Positions 8,981 through 17,932 are shown, numbered from the stretch's first letter. The stretch is 64,000 nt of DNA from Flavobacterium aquiphilum (GCF_027111335.1 NZ_CP114288.1:1860001-1924000), one strand, 5' to 3'. Notes: a model not told the origin generated them from the sequence alone. A program made the numbers and translations.

Positions 8981-9895
8981 TAATTTCTGTTTTGTTTTTA
9001 ATGATTGAGATAATGGAGCTCCTAATAAGATTAAAATAAACAATTGCCAATTTTTGGGTTTAAAAAAACTGCTTAGTAAATATTTAATAATTAAAAATAA
9101 CTGTACCGATTTATAGCCAAAAAGGCCATAATGTTTTCGGATAACATATAATAATGAAATTTTGAGCTCTTTTTTTATAGCTAAAGATTTTTCGGTGCTT
9201 GCACCATGTAAATGAATGAATTTTGCTTCGGGGATAAGGTAAGCATGTTTTTCTATTTTTTTCAATCTGAGACACAAATCAGTTTCTTCATAGTAAAGAA
9301 ATATATTGGTGTCAAATCCGCCTATTTCATTAAAATCCGGGGCTTTTAAAAACATGAAGCTACCTGAAATAAAGCTAATTTGAATTGGAGTTGTGTATCT
9401 TTCTTTTCTTTTTGGATATTTTTTTGGATTGATAAATTCAAGAAAATTCCGACCAATAATTTCTTTTAAAGGTGAAGTAAAATGATCCCATGAAACCATA
9501 AAATCTCCGCTCTCGTTATATGATTGCCCTCCGGCAATTCCGATGTTTGGATTATTGTCTAATTCGTTTTTTAGAATCGATAAACAATCGTTTAAAAACA
9601 AGGTGTCGTTATTTATGAACGCATAATATTTTGAGTTCGCAAATTGAATTCCATTCATATTTCCACCACCAAAACCTGTATTGATATTGTTTCTGTGAAG
9701 TTCCAGATTTGGTAAAGAAATAGTCTCACAAAATTCTTTAAGCGCCAAATAGTCTTCTTTTCTTGAACAATTATCCGTTATGATGATTTGATAGTTAAGT
9801 TTTTCGGAAGTATTATCTACTATGGATTGAATACAATTTACAGTATGCTTACTTGAATTATAATTAATAAGAATTATTGCGATGTCAAATATCAT
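8969..9895 (-). CDS. Family 2 glycosyltransferase (WbbL-type), 3' end made by a MITE
   Basis: This 308-residue enzyme has the layout of rhamnosyltransferases of the WbbL type: IILINYNSSKHTVNCIQSI at the start, NTGFGGGNMNGI near residue 72, AFINNDTLF with a DXD-like NND near residue 93, and FLYYEETDLCLRLKK followed by FIHLHGAST near residue 200-230. A hydrophobic C-terminal stretch (LFLIIKYLL, LFILILLGAPL) probably touches the membrane. The final residues LEPV and the stop codon are encoded by the terminal repeat of the element at 8820-8980, so the native C-terminus was probably replaced; the domain itself looks complete. Confidence 0.87.
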   Translation of the reverse strand: MIFDIAIILINYNSSKHTVNCIQSIVDNTSEKLNYQIIITDNCSRKEDYLALKEFCETISLPNLELHRNNINTGFGGGNMNGIQFANSKYYAFINNDTLFLNDCLSILKNELDNNPNIGIAGGQSYNESGDFMVSWDHFTSPLKEIIGRNFLEFINPKKYPKRKERYTTPIQISFISGSFMFLKAPDFNEIGGFDTNIFLYYEETDLCLRLKKIEKHAYLIPEAKFIHLHGASTEKSLAIKKELKISLLYVIRKHYGLFGYKSVQLFLIIKYLLSSFFKPKNWQLFILILLGAPLSQSLKTKQKLEPV

Positions 9896-10256
9896 GTCTG
9901 TTGATTGTTTTTTCGAAAAAAGGCAGATTTTTTTGATTGTTTGTTTAGGTTTATTGCTGAGTTCTTTTGCTAAATCTCGCTATATTATAATAAATTTATG
10001 ATACTGTCTAATTTAGCAAATAAACGAAATATATTTGAGTGAAATAATTGTATTTGTATAAAAAAAACGTTTTTATTATGAGAATATTGCATGTTTTTGG
10101 GGGCAAATTGATGGGAGTGATGAACAACAAATAGTTTAACTTAATTTCTGTATTTGGAGAAGTGAAAACCTTGTTTTAGGAATTGGAAATTCTATGGCTA
10201 AAAGCAAGATTGAAAATTACTTGTCAAACTTTCATCGAATTTAAAAAACACTCCAA
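9896..10256. other. 361-base gap, possibly holding a decayed gene start
   Basis: No intact gene is seen. An ATG at 10078 opens a frame MRILHVFGGKLMGVMNNK and stops after 18 codons. MRILHVFGG is a typical opening of GT4 glycosyltransferases, so this could be the stub of a deleted gene, but the following 170 bases do not give a convincing continuation in any frame. The rest is AT-rich with no clear promoter or terminator. Confidence 0.25.
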
Positions 10257-11051
10257 TCATAGATATTGATTTATTCCTTTATCTGTAAACTTGAGTTTCT
10301 TTTCTATTGTTTCCCTCTCGATTTTTAAATTAATTTCCAGTTGCGGATTGTTTTGAGATTTATGATAAAGATGATAAGCAATTCCTGCAAATTTTAATCT
10401 GATGCCTTTTATTCCATTATTATGCATTCTTTCAATTAGTTCGGAGTCTTCTTTCCATGCTTCAACTAAGTTTTCATTATAGCCGTTTACACTTATAAAG
10501 TCTTTTTTCCAGAAAGATAAATTACATCCTCGAAGTTTTGAAGAACGTTTGTCAACTTTTTTAGAAAATTTCATTAAGAATGGAATTCTAATGGTTCTGC
10601 TTCGTCTTTTAATTCCTTTTGAAAAAAAATTGAAATGCATAGTTTTGAATTTATTGATGCTTTCCAGGATTGATTTTTGAATGTTGACTCTTGAACCAAA
10701 AAGATAATAGCCTTTTTTACAAAAGGTTAAATGATCTTCGATAAAATGTTTATTCATAATTATATCGCCATCAATTTGTATGATATAATCACAATTGGAT
10801 TGAGCAATTCCTTTGTTTAAAATTCTTGGTTTTTGATTACGATTGTCTTCTTGCCAAACATGGATAATAGGAATAGGAAGTTTGTCTCTAAAATTATCTA
10901 TAATTTTTTTTATGTTTTCTCCTGATCCGTCATCAGCAATAATTATTTCATTAGGTAAAACAGTTTGATTGATCAAACTTAGAAAAATGAGTTCTAGCGC
11001 TTCAGAACGATTATATACAGCTATTATTAAACTGGAACTAGGGAATATCAT
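10257..11051 (-). CDS. Family 2 glycosyltransferase with galactosyltransferase-like C-terminus
   Basis: This 264-residue protein has a GT2 N-terminal domain (SLIIAVYNRSEALELIF, IIADDGSGEN near residue 38) and the metal motif QIDGDIIMN near residue 92. A C-terminal segment RGCNLSFWKKDFISVNGYNENLVEAWKEDSELIERM carries the G-Y/F-x-E...ED pattern of the galactosyltransferase C-terminal domain (Glyco_transf_7C). No membrane segment is seen. It stands alone on the minus strand between the MITE-bearing gene and a long intergenic region. Its exact donor and acceptor sugars cannot be read from the sequence. Confidence 0.87.
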   Translation of the reverse strand: MIFPSSSLIIAVYNRSEALELIFLSLINQTVLPNEIIIADDGSGENIKKIIDNFRDKLPIPIIHVWQEDNRNQKPRILNKGIAQSNCDYIIQIDGDIIMNKHFIEDHLTFCKKGYYLFGSRVNIQKSILESINKFKTMHFNFFSKGIKRRSRTIRIPFLMKFSKKVDKRSSKLRGCNLSFWKKDFISVNGYNENLVEAWKEDSELIERMHNNGIKGIRLKFAGIAYHLYHKSQNNPQLEINLKIERETIEKKLKFTDKGINQYL

Positions 11052-11601
11052 ATTGTTTAATAAAAATATTTAATAGATAATTTTGGTGATATAGTAAATG
11101 TTTGATTTTAATTGGTCAACATCAGATAGAAAACATTATTGAATATTAAGAATTCTGAATGGTTGATTCTAGATTGTATTTAATAATATCATTACACAAA
11201 GGAACGAATAAAAAAATATAATTATGCAAATTAGGGATCTAAGATGGGACATTATTTAAGTTTTTTGATTTATTCTGATATTAAATAATTGAGTTGAGTA
11301 TTTAATTGCTTACAATTAATAAAAAATCACTGCATATTGATTGAGCTTCAAAAATACACTTTTTTTGAGCCTTTTAGTTTATGCAAATAAAAATTATGTG
11401 TTTTATTTTGTAAAAATATTACTCAGTGAAATTTTAGAAGTTAATTTATTTGGAGAAGGATTTTTAATTAATTTTTGGAATTACTTGTTTTCTTTTTTTG
11501 AATATTTAAATTTTTGTAAGTATTTTGTTTGTTTTTTTGTTTTAAAATAAAAAAAAAGACTACATTTGTTGTGAATTTAATTTATAAAGTAAAGTTGTAT
11601 T
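11052..11601. other. 550-base AT-rich intergenic region
   Basis: I see no convincing gene here. A 69-codon frame at 11341-11550 is built almost wholly of F, L, N and K codons from AT-rich sequence and starts at a non-ATG codon, so I do not call it. The only clear signal is the promoter at 11536-11568 that serves the lipoprotein gene. Confidence 0.6.
11536..11568 (+). promoter_or_regulatory. Bacteroidetes-type promoter of the lipoprotein gene
   Basis: TTTG at 11536-11539 and TACATTTG at 11561-11568 are separated by 21 bases, matching the TTTG-N(17-23)-TAnnTTTG consensus of the primary sigma factor in this phylum. The predicted start is near 11573-11575, about 28 bases before the ATG at 11602. 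Confidence 0.75.
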
Positions 11602-12543
11602 ATGAAAAAATGTATTGTTCTTATGGTGATATTATTTAGTATTGCTAGTTGTGATTCACCTCAAACGGAAAATGAAAGTCCAGTAGCTTCCAAAGAATCA
11701 GGATTAAAAACAGAAAGAGTTTTTTTTAAAGATTGGACTGATTTGACTAACGAGTATGCGAGAATCTCTAAGTTGAGTAAAGAAGAAATTTTTGGAGAGA
11801 ATGACTATGAATCAATTATTCAAAATGATGAAAGCCGTGAGAATTTATCTCCTGCTCTTAATAAGTTTATGAATAAAGATAACGAGTTTCAGATAGGAAA
11901 TGAAATCATGTGGTTTAAAGATGGTAATTTTTATTCATTTAATGTGAAAGATGAAAAAATATTGGATTCTTTAAAACTTAACTATAAAAATATCCCCGTA
12001 AGTGAAAAAATTGTTACAGGTATTGTAAGCGAATCAAAATCTAATAATAAAGGATTAAGCAGTCGAACTTCGATTGGTACTAATGGAGCAATTGATGCAA
12101 GGTATCAATATCAGTTTCGTAGACAATCATATTATGATTGTGGATCGACAGTTAATCAAGGAACAACAACGAGAGATCAAAAATATGTGCATGAGCTATA
12201 CACTGAAACTGTAAATGGTTGGAATTCACTTTATTTAAGGGTTAAGTTAGAGTGGAATCCAAGCGGCGGAAAATGGCGTTTTGCAGGAGAAAAAAGAACA
12301 ATTACAGTAAATATTTCCGGGAATGCAATTTTGACTACTACATATGGAGATGAAGTACCTGGGACATACGGTCAATTTGCAGTTAATCAGACATATAATT
12401 GTTCTCAAGATCAGACTATTTTATTATACTATTCTCAAGATTTTGGATCTCCGCAGTGGCATGTTGATATTACAGGGACAATTTATCAGCAAATAAATGG
12501 CGACGCATATTATAATGCATGGACAAATTATGTTAATTGGTAA
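11602..12543 (+). CDS. Hypothetical lipoprotein
   Basis: This 313-residue protein has a lipoprotein signal: MKKCIVLMVILF followed by the lipobox SIAS-C, with the modified cysteine at residue 17 and then DSPQ. It is therefore probably anchored in the outer or inner membrane. The mature part has a polar, helical N-terminal region (to about residue 150) and a C-terminal region rich in Tyr, Trp, Thr and Asn (GTNGAIDARYQYQ..., NVSGNAILTT, CSQDQTILLYYSQDF, WHVDITGTIYQ) that looks beta-rich. I recognise no family. It is a single-gene unit with its own promoter (11536-11568) and terminator (12603-12634), unlike its glycosyltransferase neighbours. Confidence 0.75.
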   Translation: MKKCIVLMVILFSIASCDSPQTENESPVASKESGLKTERVFFKDWTDLTNEYARISKLSKEEIFGENDYESIIQNDESRENLSPALNKFMNKDNEFQIGNEIMWFKDGNFYSFNVKDEKILDSLKLNYKNIPVSEKIVTGIVSESKSNNKGLSSRTSIGTNGAIDARYQYQFRRQSYYDCGSTVNQGTTTRDQKYVHELYTETVNGWNSLYLRVKLEWNPSGGKWRFAGEKRTITVNISGNAILTTTYGDEVPGTYGQFAVNQTYNCSQDQTILLYYSQDFGSPQWHVDITGTIYQQINGDAYYNAWTNYVNW

Positions 12544-12602
12544 TTAAATTAATAGATATTTCTTTAAGTATTGCTTTCGCAAACTAAATCATTCAATGTA
12601 AT

Positions 12603-12634
12603 AAGGGCTAGTTTTTTTAAATTAGCCCTTTTTT
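12603..12634 (+). terminator. Rho-independent terminator of the lipoprotein gene
   Basis: The arms AAGGGCTA (12603-12610) and TAGCCCTT (12623-12630) pair perfectly around a T-rich loop and are followed by a run of T. Confidence 0.8.
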
Positions 12635-12759
12635 GTGTGCAGAAAACAAGTCATAAACATAATTTTGTTTACAAACTAATTTGTTGTATCAGTAATCTTT
12701 TTTATGGTTCTAAAAAATCATTTGGTATTTTTGTAAAAAATTAAAGTCATAAATAATTT

Positions 12760-13524
12760 ATGTATTTTACTGTAAATCCTAAATTCAGTTCAAAGTCAAT
12801 AGCAATCAAAGATTGTATTTCTAATTTCAAAACTACTGGAAAACTCTTTGGCGACGGCAAAAGAAATGTTATTAAGTTGTTTGAACTTGGGGGATTGACG
12901 ATGAATATTAAATCTTTCAAAACACCTAATTTAATCAATAAAATTGCTTATCGGTATTTTAGAAAGTCCAAAGCAAGGCGCTCTTTTGAGTTTGCTACGC
13001 TTTTGTTAGAAAAAGGAATTGGAACACCTCAACCTCTTGCATATCTTGAAAATTACGACTGGATAGGATTGAAAGATAGTTATTATGCGAGCGAACATCT
13101 TGAGTGTGATTTGACTTATAGGGAATTGGTCGAAATACCTTCTTATCCTGATCATGAGAATATCCTTCGCCAATTTACTCGTTTTTCGTATTCTTTGCAT
13201 CAAAAAGGGATTGAATTCAAAGATCATTCACCAGGAAATACATTAATTAAGAAGAATGCCGAAGGTGAGTATGACTTCTTTTTGGTTGATTTGAACCGAA
13301 TGAGCTTTCATGAAAAAATGTCGTTTGATCTGCGAATGAAAAATCTGCGCCGTTTGACACCATTAAAAGAAATGGTTGCGGTAATGAGCAATGAATATGC
13401 AAAACTTTCAGGCGAATCTGAGAGTTTAATTTTCGAAACACTTTGGAAATACACTGCCGATTTTCAGGAGAAATTTTACAGAAAAAAAAGATTAAAAAAG
13501 AAACTTAGGTTTTGGAAGAAATAA
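12760..13524 (+). CDS. Kdo/WaaP-family lipopolysaccharide kinase-like protein
   Basis: This 254-residue protein has the fold of the LPS kinases (Kdo kinase KdkA, heptose kinase WaaP, InaA), which phosphorylate inner-core sugars of LPS at the cytoplasmic face. Visible motifs are VIKLFELGG near residue 30 (ATP-binding lysine region), ARRSFEFATLLLEKGIGTPQPLAYLE with its conserved glutamate near residue 70, the catalytic loop HQKGIEFKDHSPGNTL near residue 147 (the HxDxxPxN pattern), and LVDLNRM near residue 173 in place of DFG. Its 3' end overlaps the convergent WaaE-like gene by 20 bases. The substrate sugar is not certain. Confidence 0.85.
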   Translation: MYFTVNPKFSSKSIAIKDCISNFKTTGKLFGDGKRNVIKLFELGGLTMNIKSFKTPNLINKIAYRYFRKSKARRSFEFATLLLEKGIGTPQPLAYLENYDWIGLKDSYYASEHLECDLTYRELVEIPSYPDHENILRQFTRFSYSLHQKGIEFKDHSPGNTLIKKNAEGEYDFFLVDLNRMSFHEKMSFDLRMKNLRRLTPLKEMVAVMSNEYAKLSGESESLIFETLWKYTADFQEKFYRKKRLKKKLRFWKK

Positions 13525-14299
13525 AACTTTTCTTTTGTTTCCAAAGTTTTTTTAGTTCTCTGTACCGAATAACGATCGAATAAGCATTTAGATAACAAAT
13601 GATTATTCCTTTTTTGCCATCAAGAAATCCTAATCGCATGAAATAATTATAAATGAAATTATATGAAGGATGGAAAAGTTGATGGAAAACAGTTGTTTTT
13701 TTGTTTTTTAAAAACTTTTCCTGAGCTTTGAATTTGCCGTAAAAAATAATTTTATCCCTGTAATCCTGATAACTCGAATAGGAATAGTGAATGAGTTTAT
13801 TTTTTAGAAAACCAATTTCGCCATTAACAATCAGCTTTTCATGAACCAATCTTTTTTCATCATATCGAGCTGATTTTTTATCGAAAAGCCGAAATATTTT
13901 ATCGGTTTGATTGCCGCTATATTTCAGAATACTATTTTCAAACATAAAAATCCGCTCAAAAAAATAAGCCGAATAGGTTTTATTATTTTGTAAAGTTTGG
14001 ACAATTTCCTGCTTTAATTCTGGTGTCAAAACCTCGTCGGCGTCAAGAAATAGAATCCAGTCATTCTGAGCTTTTGAAATTGCAAAATTTCGCTGAGCAG
14101 AAAAATTTTCAAACTTATTCTGAATAAACTTTACTTTGGGAAATGATTTGGCAATAGTTTGCGTTCCGTCTGTACTGAATGAATCGACAACCACAATTTC
14201 ATCAGCAAAATCCAAATCCGATAGCAAAGCTTTTAAATGTTTTTCTTCATTTAAAGTGATGATTAACACAGACAATTTTTCGGAATTGCTATTGATCAT
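13505..14299 (-). CDS. Family 2 glycosyltransferase (WaaE/KdtX-like, LPS core)
   Basis: This 264-residue GT2 enzyme resembles WaaE/KdtX, which adds a beta-linked glucose to the inner core of LPS. It has LSVLIITLNEEKHLKAL at the start, VVVDSFSTDGT near residue 37, an NFSAQRNFAI block and the metal motif WILFLDADEVL near residue 79. Later HEKLIVNG and HYSYSS carry conserved histidines. Its 3' end overlaps the kinase-like gene by 20 bases, tail to tail. Four bases separate it from the upstream GT2 gene on the same strand, so 13505-16365 is probably one operon of three genes. Confidence 0.88.
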   Translation of the reverse strand: MINSNSEKLSVLIITLNEEKHLKALLSDLDFADEIVVVDSFSTDGTQTIAKSFPKVKFIQNKFENFSAQRNFAISKAQNDWILFLDADEVLTPELKQEIVQTLQNNKTYSAYFFERIFMFENSILKYSGNQTDKIFRLFDKKSARYDEKRLVHEKLIVNGEIGFLKNKLIHYSYSSYQDYRDKIIFYGKFKAQEKFLKNKKTTVFHQLFHPSYNFIYNYFMRLGFLDGKKGIIICYLNAYSIVIRYRELKKLWKQKKSFISSKT

Positions 14300-14303
14300 G
14301 AAT

Positions 14304-15260
14304 TTATTTTTGATAGTTAACGGATTGTTTGCTCAGCCAAGTTTGTTTTTTTATAGCGTTAAAATAATAATCACAAAGATTTTTGAGAATGTGTCTATTG
14401 GTTTTCAACTTTATATTAGAAAACAAAAATAGACTTAAAATCGTTAGAAAGCTTTTTTCAATAAGCGTAAAAATAATAAGGAAAAGGTGAGCTGGTACTT
14501 TAGACAAAGCAGAAAAATTATTGTTTACATAAACGTGTTTTGAAATTAAAACTTCAGTTTTACTGATGTGTTCGGTTTCAAAATCATTTCTTGAAGACCC
14601 ACCATGTTCGTGTAAAATAGTTGTGTTTCGAGTTACTGTAATTTTACCATTTTGTTGACTGATTTTTTTGCAAATTTCTACATCTTCAAAATAAAGCCAA
14701 TAATCTTCATTCCATCCATTTACTTTTTCAAATCTATGTTTGCTGATGAAAATGGCAGCGCCTGAAACCCAGTCAGGATAAAATAATTCTTCGTCGCCGT
14801 TAAAACTAGTTTTTGTTTTTCGGTATAAAAAACGGCCTATTCCAAAAATCTGAAACAGTGACGGAAAAATATTTTGTTGATTAAAATGGCGGTTATTTTT
14901 GTCTTTCAGAAGGCAGGATAATATTCCTATCTCAGGATGTTTTTTGGATGTCGTGTAGAGTACATCAATGGTATTTGGTGAAATTATTGTGTCAGGATTT
15001 AAAAAAAGAAAATATTTTCCTTTTGCTCTTTTTGCTCCCAAATTACATCCATTGGCAAATCCTGAATTAGTATCGTTTTGGACGAAAACAACATTTTTAA
15101 ATTTATTTTGATAAAAATCAAACTGCCCGTCATCAGAAAAATTGTCAACTACGATTACTTCAAAAAGGATGTTTGCTTTATCTGCCGAAAGTATTGATTC
15201 CAGACACTTAAGCAAAGGTTTCCAACTTCGGTAATTGACAATAATAATAGATATATCCAT
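14304..15260 (-). CDS. Family 2 glycosyltransferase
   Basis: This 318-residue protein starts MDISIIIVNYRSWKPLLKCLESI and shows VVDNFSDDG near residue 37, SGFANGCNLGAKRAKGKYFLFLNPDTI (the DXD equivalent is NPD near residue 93), then SGAAIFISKHRFEKVNGWNEDYWLYFEDVEICKK and HEHGGSS, as in WbbL-type rhamnosyl- or mannosyltransferases. A hydrophobic segment LFLIIFTLIEKSFLTILSLFLF near residues 262-283 is a likely membrane anchor. It lies between the WaaE-like gene and the heptosyltransferase-like gene on the minus strand, which suggests a role in core or O-antigen assembly. Confidence 0.88.
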   Translation of the reverse strand: MDISIIIVNYRSWKPLLKCLESILSADKANILFEVIVVDNFSDDGQFDFYQNKFKNVVFVQNDTNSGFANGCNLGAKRAKGKYFLFLNPDTIISPNTIDVLYTTSKKHPEIGILSCLLKDKNNRHFNQQNIFPSLFQIFGIGRFLYRKTKTSFNGDEELFYPDWVSGAAIFISKHRFEKVNGWNEDYWLYFEDVEICKKISQQNGKITVTRNTTILHEHGGSSRNDFETEHISKTEVLISKHVYVNNNFSALSKVPAHLFLIIFTLIEKSFLTILSLFLFSNIKLKTNRHILKNLCDYYFNAIKKQTWLSKQSVNYQK

Positions 15261-15297
15261 TAATGTGATTGGATAGGTTTTTTGATGGACTTGATTT

Positions 15298-16365
15298 TTA
15301 TGTATTGCTGGTTATGAAAAAATCGATTTTATCTTTAAATAATTCAGGTGTTAGCTGTTGGTACAAAGAAGTGTGGTTTTTCTTTATTTCGTCATGATGG
15401 ATGTCCGTAAATAAATCGGGTCTGAAATCTTTCAAATGAACTGAAATGTTTTTCAATCCATCTTCGAATGTGGCCCAAATGTTCTTTTCTACAAAAGGAG
15501 AAAAAATTGTGAAAGCGGGCTTGTTTAACGCCTTTGCCATGTTGATGGCACCACCGTCATTACCAATTATTAAATCACATTGATTCATTATCGCTACAAA
15601 GGATCTTAAATCTTTACCAAATAAATCAAAACGTATTTTTTCCTGAGTTTCTTTTGAGCAGGCATTGTAAATTGTTTTTGCATCTTCAATTTGACTATCG
15701 AAATAATTAAAAAGAATTGTTACGTCTTTATGGTTTGCAACGTATTCAACAACTTTGGTCATATATTGTAATGGATAAGTTTTGTTTTTTTCGCTTCCCA
15801 GCAAACTTATCATTATTGTTTTTTTGCTTCGGTCTATTTTGTGTTTTTCAAATAGAGCAATGGTTTCTTCATTTTCTTTTGGACTGACAAATAATTTTGG
15901 ATAGGGGTCTAGTTTGCTTTTATCCAAATTTAATGGTTCCAATAACAAAAGCCTGTTGTCAATGGCAAAACCATATTTTGGTTGTGCATTATTGTCAAAA
16001 CGTTTTAAATTATGGGTATAGAAAATTGTAGTGTACCATTTATAATAGCCAATTTTAATTTTAGCTCCAGTAAACATCGTAATGAGGTTTGTTTCCAGTT
16101 TATTGTAAACATCAATTACAATATCGTATTTTTTAGCTCTAATTTCAAAAATAAACTTAAATAGAGAGAAATAATTCTTTCTTATTTTGTGAGGTAGTGG
16201 AACTATGTTGTCAATATATGGATTCCCTATTAGTACATCAAGGCTATTGGTGTAACACATGTAATCAATTGTTGCATCGGGATATTGTTTTTTTAAATTG
16301 TTACATATTATTGTACTTGTAAGTACGTCACCAATTCTTTTTTGTTGAATAACTAAAATTCTCAT
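15298..16365 (-). CDS. Family 9 glycosyltransferase (heptosyltransferase-like)
   Basis: This 355-residue GT-B enzyme has the GT9 opening MRILVIQQKRIGDVLTSTIICNNLKKQYP and the ADP-sugar binding C-terminal domain with KTIMISLLGS near residue 180 and DLIIGNDGGAINMAKALNKPAFTIFSP near residue 261-287. These are the marks of ADP-heptose:LPS heptosyltransferases. It heads a minus-strand run of three genes, with only 71 bases between its start and that of the divergent deacetylase. It probably builds the inner core of LPS, but in Bacteroidota GT9 members may use other sugars. Confidence 0.88.
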   Translation of the reverse strand: MRILVIQQKRIGDVLTSTIICNNLKKQYPDATIDYMCYTNSLDVLIGNPYIDNIVPLPHKIRKNYFSLFKFIFEIRAKKYDIVIDVYNKLETNLITMFTGAKIKIGYYKWYTTIFYTHNLKRFDNNAQPKYGFAIDNRLLLLEPLNLDKSKLDPYPKLFVSPKENEETIALFEKHKIDRSKKTIMISLLGSEKNKTYPLQYMTKVVEYVANHKDVTILFNYFDSQIEDAKTIYNACSKETQEKIRFDLFGKDLRSFVAIMNQCDLIIGNDGGAINMAKALNKPAFTIFSPFVEKNIWATFEDGLKNISVHLKDFRPDLFTDIHHDEIKKNHTSLYQQLTPELFKDKIDFFITSNT

Positions 16366-16436
16366 TATTGTTTCGACTATTTTTAAATAAAAAAGTTACT
16401 TTTGAAAAGTCATCAATATTACAAAAAAAAAAATTA

Positions 16437-17150
16437 ATGTCGAAGTTGCCAATCCTAATGTATCATAATGTTACAGATGATGTATCTAAAACGAATGATT
16501 TAACTGTTTCTACCGAAAAACTTGAATCTCAGTTTAAGTTTTTGCATGATAATGGCTATCAGACATTTCACTTTAATGAATTAGAAAATCGCAATTCTTT
16601 ACCCGAAAAAAGCGTTATTATTACTTTTGATGATGTTACCGAAAATCAGCTTATTTTTGCCGTGCCATTACTTGAAAAATATCAATTAAAGGCTTCTTTT
16701 TTTGTTCCGTTTACATATGTGGGAAATTATGACTATTGGATTGAGGGCAAGGAAAAGATAATGAGTGTTGAACAATTGAAAGGTTTGGATAGCAATTTGA
16801 TAGAGCTGGGGTATCATTCTTTTGAACATAAAAGATATGCCTCGATGTCTAAAGAGGAGTTGTTGAGTGATTTTGAGAAAAGCAATCTTTTTATAAAAGA
16901 AAATAATCTTAATATTGTACCGGTTTTGGCTTATCCTTTTGGAAATTATCCCAAAAAGGATGAAAAATTTGCCGTTTTTGAAAAAGTATTATCTCAAAAT
17001 GGCATAATCTTTGGCTTGAGAATTGGAAACAGAGTAAATCGTTTTCCTTTCAAAAATAATTATTTGGTAAAACGAATTGATATAAAGGGGGAGGATAATT
17101 TGTTTAGATTTAGATTAAAATTAAAAATTGGAAAACTTAAATTGTTTTAA
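16437..17150 (+). CDS. Polysaccharide deacetylase (NodB/CE4 family)
   Basis: This 237-residue protein has the CE4 motifs. PILMYHNVTDD opens the domain. VIITFDD near residue 57 supplies the catalytic Asp and the metal-binding Asp, HSFEH near residue 122 is the H-x3-H zinc motif, and VLAYPFGNYPKKDE near residue 158 is the motif with the conserved R/Y-PF/Y. The open frame extends to a TTG at 16368, but the ATG at 16437 starts right before the domain and I chose it. There is no signal peptide, so it probably acts on a cytoplasmic or inner-leaflet glycan intermediate. It is followed after 8 bases by a WaaE-like gene and is likely co-transcribed with it. Confidence 0.87.
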   Translation: MSKLPILMYHNVTDDVSKTNDLTVSTEKLESQFKFLHDNGYQTFHFNELENRNSLPEKSVIITFDDVTENQLIFAVPLLEKYQLKASFFVPFTYVGNYDYWIEGKEKIMSVEQLKGLDSNLIELGYHSFEHKRYASMSKEELLSDFEKSNLFIKENNLNIVPVLAYPFGNYPKKDEKFAVFEKVLSQNGIIFGLRIGNRVNRFPFKNNYLVKRIDIKGEDNLFRFRLKLKIGKLKLF

Positions 17151-17158
17151 TAGATATT

Positions 17159-17908
17159 ATGAAAATTAGTGGGCTGGTTATAACCTATAATGAAGAAAAA
17201 CATATAGGAAAATGTATTGATGCGCTTTATAAAGTGTGCGATGAAGTAATCATAATCGATTCACTAAGTGCTGATAATACTGTTAAAATTGCCGAAGAAA
17301 AAGGAGCGAAGGTCATTTCGCAAGCTTTTTTAGGTGATGGTCCCCAGAGAATATTTGGACTGGCTTATTGTAAAAATGATTGGATTTTAAACTTAGATGC
17401 CGATGAGATTCTTGCAACCGATGCTGAAGAATTTATTTTGTCTGGAAAATATGAGAAAGACGATTATGATGTTTACTCTTTCCGATTGTATAATTATATG
17501 GACGATAAACTAATCAATTTCTCTGGTTGGTATCCTGACAGAACATCTCGTTTTTTTAATAAAAAAACAGCATCGCCGTCAAAAGATGTGGTTCATCAAA
17601 GAGTTTCCGGGCTTAAGAAAACTGAGGTAAATCTTCATATTCATCATTATGCATGGAAGGATTTGAATCAATTTATAACCAAAAAGAATTTGTATTCGAC
17701 ATGGGCTGCGCAACAACTTTATGACGACGGTGTTAGGGTTTCGGGTTATAAACCTATTCTTAATGGGACAGTTGCATTTATACGATGCTATTTTTTCAAA
17801 AAAGGATTTCTGAATGGACTTGACGGGCTAACCATTTCAATGGTTCAAGCTTTCTTCTCCTATTTGAAATACGCTAAACTCATTAAAATTCAGATTAAAA
17901 ATAAATAA
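17159..17908 (+). CDS. WaaE-like family 2 glycosyltransferase, first of a tandem pair
   Basis: This 249-residue enzyme starts ISGLVITYNEEKHIGKCIDAL and has a VIIIDSLSADNT motif near residue 36, GDGPQR near residue 60, and WILNLDADEIL with the metal site near residue 81. Later SGWYPDRTSRFFNKK, VVHQRVSG and HHYAWKDL give the conserved arginine and histidines of the KdtX/WaaE group. The next gene (18258) is a close paralogue with the same length and blocks. It follows the deacetylase by 8 bases and ends in a strong hairpin terminator. LPS core glucosyl transfer is the likely role, inferred from the family. Confidence 0.88.
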   Translation: MKISGLVITYNEEKHIGKCIDALYKVCDEVIIIDSLSADNTVKIAEEKGAKVISQAFLGDGPQRIFGLAYCKNDWILNLDADEILATDAEEFILSGKYEKDDYDVYSFRLYNYMDDKLINFSGWYPDRTSRFFNKKTASPSKDVVHQRVSGLKKTEVNLHIHHYAWKDLNQFITKKNLYSTWAAQQLYDDGVRVSGYKPILNGTVAFIRCYFFKKGFLNGLDGLTISMVQAFFSYLKYAKLIKIQIKNK

Positions 17909-17932
17909 TCCTTTTAAAGGAGTTCAAAAAAG

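Noticed and set aside
11341..11550. A 69-codon frame in the intergenic region before the lipoprotein gene
   Set aside because: It starts at a non-ATG codon, is nearly all F, L, N and K from AT-rich sequence and has no promoter or domain.
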